This document shows, one piece after another, positions 1 to 5,643 of a stretch of DNA of 5,907 nucleotides. How positions within the stretch are numbered: the first letter of the stretch is position 1; each line of letters starts with the position of its first letter. The position numbers and the translations under genes are program-made. Source of the DNA: TMED23 sp913054205 (GTDB lineage Bacteria > Pseudomonadota > Alphaproteobacteria > Rhodospirillales > UBA2165). The notes under the pieces are model-generated. The model searched no databases and was not told the origin of the DNA. It was given only the letters and a program-made list of their open reading frames with translations. The DNA lies in assembly GCA_046582495.1 (NCBI GenBank), contig JAYGEG010000116.1, positions 1-5,907 on the forward strand. Direction: 5' to 3'.

Positions 1-1262
1 CATTCCAGGATATCGAATCCGTTGAAGCGGTCGACGAGGAAAATTATGCCGTTGTCGGTGGCGAAGACGTCGTTGCTTTGCGGAGACGCGTGGCCATTCA
101 CTGGGGCTGGCATAAAGTGGCCGACTTCTTTAGGCGCGTAAGGATCAGCAACATCGACAACGCGCAGGCCACCGTTGAACCAGGTTGCGAAGATCAGCGT
201 ACCGATCGGTTTTTCATGAAACTGATGCGCGCCAAAGCGGCCGCCCTTTCTGGCATACGGAGAATCGAGTTCGCTGAGGACAAATACTGAAATTGGTTTT
301 AATTGCGTTTCGTCGGTCACATCAAACACATAGATTCCAGCCGGCGGCTGACCCGTGATCTGTCCGTGCTGCTCGTCCATGCCAACGGCGATCTTCATGC
401 CGTCGATTTCTTGGGTTAGCGGCATCAGCGTATGCGCAGGCTCTATGAACGGAGGGTTGGTGTCATAGGTGCAAATGGTTGTTGGGTTGGTGATGTCGGA
501 TACATCAATCAGCCAATAGCCGCCGTGCCACGCCGCCGCCCAAATGCGGTCGCCAAATCTTAGACCATGGTGCAACCGTCTGTGATCGGCATTCCAGTAG
601 GGTTTTTCACCCGCCGATATTTTTTGGCCCGGCATCCACCAATGGGAAACTTCTTTAGGGTTCGAAGGATCGACACAATCATATATCACCAAGATATTGC
701 CCTGATAACCTTCCATTTCAGTCGAAATATAAGCGTAGTTTTCATCGACATCAAAACGGTGGGTGCCAAACCCGCTCGTCCGCACATGTTTGAGCAGCTT
801 CGGCGCGGCTTTATCTTTAATGTCATAGACTTTAAAACCGCCGTCGTGATAGCCGCGCTCGCGCTGCGCATCCAAAACAGCAACTTCGGATTCGCGAATA
901 TTCATCTGAGCCGCGACATTACTGTCTGACGGTTCCTTGCCGTCTTTTTCCAAACCCGCTCGAATGTCCGGGATGCCGTCACCGCGGCGCCGATAGTGAC
1001 GGTTAAATAGCTCGACGTTGGTGTACAGGATATCGCCGACGACCCGCGCTTTATGGGTGTGCGATTGATCATCTTCGAGCATAATTTGCGACACGATCTT
1101 CGGGTTTTTCAAATCCGAGATATCGAGGATCGAGGTACCATGCGGCGGGTCCATATGGCCGATATAGGCGTAGTTTCCGACCACCTCGACCTGCCCTGCG
1201 CCGGGCAAATCCAAATGAGATATGCGAGCTACATTCTCGGCAATATCCTGGTGCTCAGCCAT
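1..1262 (-). CDS. LVIVD-repeat beta-propeller-like protein (3' end cut by window edge)
   Basis: Reading from ATG at 1262-1260, the minus strand stays open for 420 codons to the window edge and ends ...GFDILE plus TG of the next codon. Related proteins, as I remember the family, end a few residues after such a 'GL.ILE' motif, so the gene is probably almost complete. About six or seven degenerate repeats of the LVIVD type (G.xVxDVxDPxxPKxV) are visible: residues ~13-62 (TSILDISDLKNPKIV), 142-160 (GFKVYDI), 170-211 (ILVIYDCVDPSNPKEV), 240-268 (GGYWLIDVSDITNP), 309-329 (GIYVFDVTD), 358-385 (GGLRVVDVADPYAPKEV) and 406-420. This suggests a propeller fold. A charged insertion (~87-141) breaks the pattern. 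There are 21 histidines in 420 residues. No signal peptide or membrane helix is seen, so it is probably cytoplasmic. The start overlaps the tctA stop by 8 nt and has no clear Shine-Dalgarno of its own, which points to translational coupling. The biochemical role is unknown. The gene and frame are near certain; the fold is an inference from the repeats. Confidence 0.88.
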   Translation of the reverse strand, partial: MAEHQDIAENVARISHLDLPGAGQVEVVGNYAYIGHMDPPHGTSILDISDLKNPKIVSQIMLEDDQSHTHKARVVGDILYTNVELFNRHYRRRGDGIPDIRAGLEKDGKEPSDSNVAAQMNIRESEVAVLDAQRERGYHDGGFKVYDIKDKAAPKLLKHVRTSGFGTHRFDVDENYAYISTEMEGYQGNILVIYDCVDPSNPKEVSHWWMPGQKISAGEKPYWNADHRRLHHGLRFGDRIWAAAWHGGYWLIDVSDITNPTTICTYDTNPPFIEPAHTLMPLTQEIDGMKIAVGMDEQHGQITGQPPAGIYVFDVTDETQLKPISVFVLSELDSPYARKGGRFGAHQFHEKPIGTLIFATWFNGGLRVVDVADPYAPKEVGHFMPAPVNGHASPQSNDVFATDNGIIFLVDRFNGFDILE

Positions 1263-2772
1263 TTGCAGCTTTTTTATCTCGGCGATAATCCATGAAGTAC
1301 GGCAGTGCCATAGAGATAACCAGGAGCACCCACAGGGTATTGCCGATGTTGGATGAGAAGATCACCATAATATCGCCCTGCGACATCTTCATCGCGCGAA
1401 GGAAATAGGTTTCCATCAGCGGGCCAAGGATCACACCGATCAAGATCGCGGCGACATGGTAGCCGGTCTTGCGCGCAACAAAGCCGATCACGCCAAACAC
1501 CAAGGCGAGGTTCATATCGAACAGATAGGCCCTTGGCACAAAAGAGCCAACCAGCGTAAACGAGATGATGATCGGCGCCATATAGATCGTCGAGACCACC
1601 GTAATGTTAGACATGTAGCGCGCCAGCGGCAGAACGGTAAAGGCCATGAGGGCGTAAGTGACTGCCATCGCAGTGAAGGGACCAAAGGCGAGTTCCGGAC
1701 TGGTCAAGAAAAGGTCGGGTCCAACGGTGACGCCGTGGAATTGCAACACCACCAGCATAATGGCCGCGGTCGCGCCGCCCGGAATACCGATCACCAGCAG
1801 TGGCACCAATGTGCCGGATGTCACACCGTTATTAGCAGCTTCCGGCGCGATCAATCCTTCAATATGTCCGGTGCCATAAAGCTCGGGCGTTTTCGAATAG
1901 GTTTTGGATTGCTGATAGGCAACAAAGGAGGCAATCGCCGCCCCTGCTCCTGGCACCACGCCAATCACCAAGCCAATGATACTGTTCCAGATAATATGCC
2001 ACCAACGGGATGCCGCAATACGCGCGCCTTCAAAGGTCGCCGCCCAACCGGGTTTCGCCATGGCGGCCTTGCCGCGCTCCGTCAAGATAGATTGCCTCTC
2101 AATGATCGCAAAGGCTTCGGAGATCGCGAATAAACCAACCAATGCAGGGATTAATGGCACTTTGTCATAAAGCTCCAAAAAGCCGAACGTGGCGCGCGGT
2201 GTCTCGTAGACGACGTCGGTGCCGATGAAACCAATCATCAATCCAAAGAAACCGGCGATCAGTCCTTTCAGCGTATCTTTAGCTGCAATGGTCGCAATCA
2301 AAGATATGCCAAAGAACATAATCACGATCATCTCGACCGAGTGGAGATAAAACGCGATTTGCGCCAGCCACGGCAATGCAATCAAAGCAACGATTGTGGT
2401 GAGCAGGCCGCCTGCAATAGACGCCACAAAAGACATTGCCAAGGCCTGTTGACCGCGGCCTTGTTTGGTCATCGGATAGCCGTCAAGCGGCGTTGCTGCC
2501 GCGCCTGCTGTGCCGGGTATATTCACCAAGATCGCCGGGATACCTGCCCCCATGCGTGACGATGCATAGAGCGCCACCATAAAGGTCAAACCGGTTTCGG
2601 GGTCCATGGCGAGCGTCAGCGGCAACAATATGATGATTGTGTTTGCGGCACTAAAACCAGGGATTGCGCCGACAATCAGGCCCAAAAAAATAGCCGGCAG
2701 AATAATCCACCAAAAACCTAAGGTACGAACAAACATCTCACCGTAGAATGTTAAATCATAATCGAGTTCCAT
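1255..2772 (-). CDS. tctA: Tripartite tricarboxylate transporter permease, TctA family
   Basis: This is the large membrane subunit of a TTT-family secondary transporter, which moves organic acids brought by a periplasmic binding protein across the inner membrane. At 505 aa it has the normal length for the family. The two homologous halves each carry the glycine-rich signature: G31xxxG35xxPG39 followed by LLPLT (49-53), then NIPGT (84-88) and DGYPM (97-101); in the second half GVVPGAGAAIASFVAY (271-286), the S-K-x-P-E-L-Y-G stretch (293-300), APEAANN (309-315) and GIPGGATAA (329-337). Around a dozen hydrophobic segments are apparent. One deviation is that the usual Y-G-G-S-I element before the first NxPGT reads SSRMGAGIP (71-79). 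The start ATG lies 1 nt after the tctB stop, with GAAGGG 11 nt upstream. The stop overlaps the start of the propeller gene. The substrate cannot be read from the sequence, because in this family it is set mainly by TctC. Confidence 0.96.
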   Translation of the reverse strand: MELDYDLTFYGEMFVRTLGFWWIILPAIFLGLIVGAIPGFSAANTIIILLPLTLAMDPETGLTFMVALYASSRMGAGIPAILVNIPGTAGAAATPLDGYPMTKQGRGQQALAMSFVASIAGGLLTTIVALIALPWLAQIAFYLHSVEMIVIMFFGISLIATIAAKDTLKGLIAGFFGLMIGFIGTDVVYETPRATFGFLELYDKVPLIPALVGLFAISEAFAIIERQSILTERGKAAMAKPGWAATFEGARIAASRWWHIIWNSIIGLVIGVVPGAGAAIASFVAYQQSKTYSKTPELYGTGHIEGLIAPEAANNGVTSGTLVPLLVIGIPGGATAAIMLVVLQFHGVTVGPDLFLTSPELAFGPFTAMAVTYALMAFTVLPLARYMSNITVVSTIYMAPIIISFTLVGSFVPRAYLFDMNLALVFGVIGFVARKTGYHVAAILIGVILGPLMETYFLRAMKMSQGDIMVIFSSNIGNTLWVLLVISMALPYFMDYRRDKKAANG

Positions 2773-2773
2773 T

Positions 2774-3286
2774 TTAGAAGAATCCCTTCATGAAGTTTTC
2801 AAAGGGACCGGCCGGAAATCTCGTTTTAAAGGCGACAATAAACAATAGATAACCGCCCAGGGACAGAGACAGAGAGATCGCAAGAATAAAACGTTTTTTC
2901 TTCCCCTCGCTCAGCAGCAACATCGCCATGCTCAAAAACAAAAATGTCGTAATGGTAAAGCCGAGCGACGGCACGATAAATACATAGCCGACGGTGAGGG
3001 CCAATAGCCCAAGGCGTTTGGGAACGTAGGATTTCGGCCTGATGAGATTATCGAAGTTTAGTTCGCCGCCACCCGCCTTATAGGTGCGATATGACTTAAT
3101 TAAAATTAACGCCACGAGCAGAAGGAGTATATCTCCGACAATGAAGGCTGCGACCTGGGCTGTCCAAGGAGCGTGCCAAATTGTAATAAAATAGTAGATT
3201 GTGAAAAATAATGCAGCGACAGGAATAATTAACTCGCTGCCAAGCGAAACTTTTTCAGAACCTTGAGCATCGGCATTTTCTGCCAT
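2774..3286 (-). CDS. tctB: Tripartite tricarboxylate transporter small membrane subunit, TctB family
   Basis: This is the small integral-membrane subunit that pairs with TctA. At 170 aa it has the expected size. Hydrophobic segments fall at residues ~19-37, 45-63, 93-106 and 108-125 (two closely spaced), and 133-153. The short loop after the paired helices has the basic KKKR patch (129-132). Weakly conserved family features are visible: the G-F at 109-110 opening the re-entrant/helix segment, and the C-terminal F-x-P-x-G-P-F (157-162). TctB sequences are poorly conserved, so the assignment leans on topology, size and position between tctC and tctA. Start ATG at 3286 has a good Shine-Dalgarno (GGGGAG at 3295-3300, 8-nt spacer). 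The hydrophilic N-terminus (MAENADAQGSEKVS) is cytoplasmic by the usual topology. The gene is 90 nt downstream of tctC, separated by a hairpin, and 1 nt before tctA. Confidence 0.93.
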   Translation of the reverse strand: MAENADAQGSEKVSLGSELIIPVAALFFTIYYFITIWHAPWTAQVAAFIVGDILLLLVALILIKSYRTYKAGGGELNFDNLIRPKSYVPKRLGLLALTVGYVFIVPSLGFTITTFLFLSMAMLLLSEGKKKRFILAISLSLSLGGYLLFIVAFKTRFPAGPFENFMKGFF

Positions 3287-3294
3287 CAGCCAAA

Positions 3295-3300
3295 CTCCCC
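3295..3300 (-). promoter_or_regulatory. Ribosome binding site of tctB
   Basis: The minus strand reads GGGGAG with an 8-nt spacer to the tctB ATG at 3286. It gives tctB its own initiation site, separate from tctC, downstream of the intercistronic hairpin. Confidence 0.75.
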
Positions 3301-3356
3301 CAAATATTTTAAAAATTGGAAATGGGCGGCCCTTCGCATCGAAGTTCGCCGCCCAT
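3301..3356 (-). terminator. Intercistronic hairpin with T-rich tail between tctC and tctB
   Basis: A perfect 9-bp outer stem (ATGGGCGGC at 3322-3330 against GCCGCCCAT at 3348-3356) encloses an inner 5-bp stem (CTTCG / CGAAG around a 3-nt loop, 3332-3344). On the minus strand it lies 20 nt after the tctC stop and is followed by TTCCAATTTTTAAAATATTT (3302-3321). The GC-rich stem plus T-rich tail resembles an intrinsic terminator, but the longest T-run is only five and starts 6 nt from the stem. Partial termination or 3'-end protection of tctC mRNA, giving more binding protein than TctBA, is the likely role. It is too close to the tctB ribosome binding site (3295-3300) to be a clean operon boundary. 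Confidence 0.65.
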
Positions 3357-3376
3357 CGCCGATAGACTTATCTCAA

Positions 3377-4423
3377 TTAGGTTCTTTTACCGGCGAGCAG
3401 TTCTCTGAACTCCGCACCAATCTTTGTGATGTTTTTTGTATACTCCAACGCTTGAGCAGCATCTCGGTAGCCAACGAACTCCCAAGGAGATTTAGTTTTC
3501 GCATAAGCCTTTTTAAACGCTGGATCAGTAAAAACAGCTTTCAAAGTGGCTTCCAATCTGCTGAAACGATCTGGATGTTTCGCTATTGCTGACTTCTTAA
3601 TACCAAAAGCACGTGAACCAGCGATTAGCGATGGCATATTGCTTTTGAAGTGATCGTTCATGGTTGGTGCGTTATCACTCCGCCCTGGAAGCGGATTTTT
3701 GTGCGAGAACATCAACAATACTTTAAAGCTCTTCTTCCGGCTAACAATACCGCCTGATGGTAATGCCCCAAGATCCATTTCGCCGGTCGCTACTCCCGCG
3801 CGGGTATTTTTACCACCCGACAATGGGATTGGATTGAACTTCGCGCCTGTGAGTTTACCCAATGCCAAAGCACCCAATGTTGCCGGGTGAGCCAAGCGGC
3901 TAACGCCAACATTCAGCGTCCGCTTTTTGCCTTCAGCAATGACATCATCAATGGTTTTAAACTTAGAACGACGGCTGACAAATATAATGCCGGGGTCGCT
4001 ATCAACTTGTGCAAAATACTGGAATGTATTGAGATCATAAGTTGGTTTTTTCACCACCCAGTTGAGCACTTCCGGTCCCATATTGCCGAACAACAATTCA
4101 TACATGTCGTCCTTGGCAAGGCCCATGTATTTTTCATAGCCGACACGGCCTGCAGCACCGGGGAAAAATGTCGGCTCAAAATTGACTTTCAAGTAATTTT
4201 TCCAAACACTGGTAATAGAACGCAGCAAACGGTCTGCACCGCCGCCTTCGCGTGTCGGCACGTAAACCTTTATGTTGCGGTCTGGATAACCAGCGGCCAA
4301 TGCATCGCTAAGTGGAAAACTTGCAGCCGCTGCTGCGCCAGCCACAGCCATAGAACCTTTAAGAATATCTCGACGACTTAAGCCAGAATCAAATTTGGGG
4401 TCGAATTCGTTATCGAAGTCCAT
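3377..4423 (-). CDS. tctC: TTT-family periplasmic substrate-binding protein (TctC/Bug type) with Tat signal
   Basis: This is the extracytoplasmic solute-binding subunit that captures the substrate and delivers it to TctAB. It is 348 aa, slightly longer than the usual ~320-330 because of an extended N-terminus. Residues 16-22 read SRRDILK, a twin-arginine motif, followed by an alanine-rich hydrophobic stretch (24-36) and a probable cleavage site at A-L-A-A (41-44). The mature start YPDRNIKVYVPTREGGGAD (46-64) aligns with the family's 'YP.kpI.liVP...GG..D' opening. PGAAG (about 80-95) and the later SGG/TGEMDLG region also fit. The sequence is otherwise divergent from classical Bug proteins. The unusual n-region (MDFDNEFDPKFDSGL) is very acidic for a signal peptide. 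The start is supported by a strong Shine-Dalgarno, with no competing upstream start. The 105-nt gap to the hydrolase stop shows no convincing terminator or promoter, so co-transcription with the hydrolase is plausible but unproven. Confidence 0.9.
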   Translation of the reverse strand: MDFDNEFDPKFDSGLSRRDILKGSMAVAGAAAAASFPLSDALAAGYPDRNIKVYVPTREGGGADRLLRSITSVWKNYLKVNFEPTFFPGAAGRVGYEKYMGLAKDDMYELLFGNMGPEVLNWVVKKPTYDLNTFQYFAQVDSDPGIIFVSRRSKFKTIDDVIAEGKKRTLNVGVSRLAHPATLGALALGKLTGAKFNPIPLSGGKNTRAGVATGEMDLGALPSGGIVSRKKSFKVLLMFSHKNPLPGRSDNAPTMNDHFKSNMPSLIAGSRAFGIKKSAIAKHPDRFSRLEATLKAVFTDPAFKKAYAKTKSPWEFVGYRDAAQALEYTKNITKIGAEFRELLAGKRT

Positions 4424-4430
4424 AATATAT

Positions 4431-4439
4431 TCCTCCCTT
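4431..4439 (-). promoter_or_regulatory. Strong ribosome binding site of tctC
   Basis: The minus strand reads AAGGGAGGA with a 7-nt spacer to ATG at 4423. It is the strongest Shine-Dalgarno in the window, consistent with the binding protein being made in excess over the membrane subunits. It also fixes the tctC start, and so includes the acidic N-terminal extension ahead of the Tat motif. Confidence 0.8.
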
Positions 4440-4528
4440 GGAATGTTTGATCAGTATTTTCTATTTTTTATGAAACGATCTTAGCTGCCGTTTTTACGAT
4501 TTACCAGTGCACAAATACGTGAGTTCAT

Positions 4529-5458
4529 CTACCCCCTGAAAATAGGCTCAGGTTGCGTCAAAAATGTGTGCAAAATCTGATAGGTCATCAGGTAGTTAAT
4601 TTGCTGAAAACTGGCGTGGGATATGCCCGTCATGACTTTGAACTGTTTGTCTGGATTGGGCAGCAGATTAAAGAATTTCAGCAAATCCTCCATCCCGGCA
4701 ATGCCGTCCCATTGACCGCGCATGATCAGCGTCGGCATCGTCATTTTGATGGGATCAACCAGCGGCAAATTCTCACACATATCGACATAAGTGCCATTTG
4801 GAATAGAATCATCCAGTGCACAAATCGCCGCGGCGAAAGCCTCGACTACTTTATCTTCGGCGCAGCCCGGATGGTCGCGACTAAAGATCGAGCGAACAAA
4901 ATCGAGATCAATTGGCCGGCGGCGATTGGCCTTAAACTCCGGCAGTTTTTTCTTGCGATTTTCCAGGGTCGGACTGCCCTCGCCGGTCCACACCATCGCA
5001 TCAAGTACGAGCCGATCAACATCACCCGGATTGCGCTCTGCAAATAAGGCCGCACGTAATGCGCCGGACGAAATGCCGTACATGTCGACTTTGTCGACGC
5101 CGCGAGTCGCCTTGATGTAATCGATGGCTGCTTTCAGATCATCTGCGCCATTCGAAATGTTGAAGTGATTGTCTCGGTCTTTGTCGGATTTGCCGTAGCC
5201 TTCCATATCGACACACCAGCAATCAAATCCTTGGAGCGCGAAATAATTCATCGCCGAAGAATACGGCCGCCCTTCAACATGCAGATCGAATGTTGGTTGA
5301 GACGCCATGGAGGAGCCATGGACAAACACAATTGTTCGCTTGGCATCGGCAGGGCTATCGACATATTTTTCCCACAGGAACAGCCGAATATCGCCTTTAT
5401 TGGTCCAGTGTTCTTCCCCGGTGACGTCCGTTTCCGGACGATCATTTTTTTCGCTCAT
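4529..5458 (-). CDS. Alpha/beta hydrolase
   Basis: This is a single-domain alpha/beta hydrolase of 309 aa, probably cytoplasmic since no signal peptide is seen. From this start, the oxyanion-hole HG is at 47-48 (VFVHGSS) and the strand/turn D-M-E-G-Y-G-K-S at 84-91. The nucleophile elbow is GISSG (128-132, Ser130), the likely acid Asp251 lies in RGQWDG, and the catalytic His281 is in GISHASF. All three triad members are thus in the expected order and spacing. A cap region of roughly 157-230 lies between strands. The best overall resemblance is to the MhpC-like group (esterases, C-C hydrolases, lactonases); the substrate cannot be told. The start at 5458 is preferred because GGAG sits 7 nt upstream. 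The frame is also open to an in-frame TTG at 5506, which would add 16 residues (325 aa), but that codon lacks a Shine-Dalgarno and its extension would run through this one. The gene heads the cluster, 105 nt before tctC, so its substrate may be the imported compound or a derivative (inference). Confidence 0.9.
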   Translation of the reverse strand: MSEKNDRPETDVTGEEHWTNKGDIRLFLWEKYVDSPADAKRTIVFVHGSSMASQPTFDLHVEGRPYSSAMNYFALQGFDCWCVDMEGYGKSDKDRDNHFNISNGADDLKAAIDYIKATRGVDKVDMYGISSGALRAALFAERNPGDVDRLVLDAMVWTGEGSPTLENRKKKLPEFKANRRRPIDLDFVRSIFSRDHPGCAEDKVVEAFAAAICALDDSIPNGTYVDMCENLPLVDPIKMTMPTLIMRGQWDGIAGMEDLLKFFNLLPNPDKQFKVMTGISHASFQQINYLMTYQILHTFLTQPEPIFRG

Positions 5459-5465
5459 CGGTAAA

Positions 5466-5471
5466 CTCCAA
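5466..5471 (-). promoter_or_regulatory. Ribosome binding site that decides the hydrolase start
   Basis: The minus strand reads TTGGAG, with GGAG ending 7 nt before ATG at 5458. Because it lies inside the longer TTG-started reading frame (from 5506), it argues for the shorter 309-aa product. Just upstream, CCAA-AACA-TTGG could form a 4-bp hairpin touching this site, which is too weak to claim as regulation. Confidence 0.7.
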
Positions 5472-5474
5472 TGT

Positions 5475-5488
5475 TTTGGTATTTGGTA
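5475..5488. repeat. Tandem 7-bp repeat (TTTGGTA x2)
   Basis: Two exact adjacent copies of TTTGGTA (TACCAAA on the minus strand) lie 4-17 nt upstream of the hydrolase ribosome binding site. They may be a small regulatory half-site pair or chance in AT-rich leader DNA; no function can be assigned. Confidence 0.35.
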
Positions 5489-5546
5489 TGTGTTACACCC
5501 TGCCAACTAGAATCGAAGAGAGCAAGATCTTATAAAAGACTTTGCG

Positions 5547-5571
5547 AAAAAAATACTAAGAAAACTTAGTA
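5547..5571 (-). terminator. AT-rich hairpin followed by seven Ts (terminator- or attenuator-like)
   Basis: On the minus strand TACTAAG-TTTT-CTTAGTA (7-bp perfect stem, 4-nt loop) is followed directly by seven Ts (5553-5547). It lies 67 nt after the glycosyltransferase stop and 88 nt before the hydrolase start. The layout matches an intrinsic terminator, but the stem has only two G:C pairs, so termination could be weak. It would most simply end the upstream transcript. If the hydrolase promoter lies further upstream, it would instead sit in that gene's leader. Confidence 0.45.
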
Positions 5572-5576
5572 ACCGC

Positions 5577-5599
5577 TAATTATCAACAGCTGATAATTA
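5577..5599. promoter_or_regulatory. 23-bp perfect inverted repeat, operator candidate
   Basis: The arms TAATTATCA and TGATAATTA are exact reverse complements around a 5-nt centre (ACAGC). The size and symmetry suit a dimeric regulator's operator. On the minus strand a GATAAT hexamer (5584-5579), close to a -10 element, falls inside the downstream arm, but I could not find a matching -35 at proper spacing. The regulator is not in this window. Confidence 0.5.
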
Positions 5600-5620
5600 A
5601 CAAAGTTGTGGATTTGTGTG

Positions 5621-5643
5621 AATTAAGTGACTGTCACTTAATT
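5621..5643. promoter_or_regulatory. 23-bp perfect inverted repeat overlapping the glycosyltransferase stop
   Basis: The arms AATTAAGTGA and TCACTTAATT are exact reverse complements (10 bp) around CTG. The repeat covers the TAA stop (5640-5638) of the upstream gene. No T-run follows on the minus strand, so a plain intrinsic terminator is unlikely in that direction. It may be an operator or an mRNA 3'-end stem. Its centre is 44 bp from that of the repeat at 5577-5599, about four helical turns. Confidence 0.45.

Noticed and set aside
567..929. Plus-strand open frame (120 aa) opposite the propeller gene
   Set aside because: The minus strand here is continuous LVIVD-repeat coding sequence; the plus frame has no independent support.
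1456..2133. Long plus-strand open frame (225 aa) opposite tctA
   Set aside because: Its product is rich in Arg, His, Asn and Gln with no recognisable motif, and it is antisense to well-conserved TctA coding sequence; it is a composition shadow.
3887..4381. Plus-strand open frame (164 aa) opposite tctC
   Set aside because: No family resemblance or convincing ribosome binding site; it is the complement of the TctC mature domain and Tat signal.
4432..4528. Possible internal promoter for tctC in the gap after the hydrolase
   Set aside because: The best pair found (TGGTAA, 17 nt, TAAGAT) matches the consensus at only 3/6 and 4/6; too weak to annotate in AT-rich DNA.
4553..5047. Plus-strand open frame (164 aa) opposite the hydrolase
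   Set aside because: It mirrors a hydrolase with an intact catalytic triad; the translated sequence looks random.
5609..5617. TGTGGATTT, resembling a DnaA box
   Set aside because: Two mismatches to the consensus, a single copy, and no origin-type gene context.
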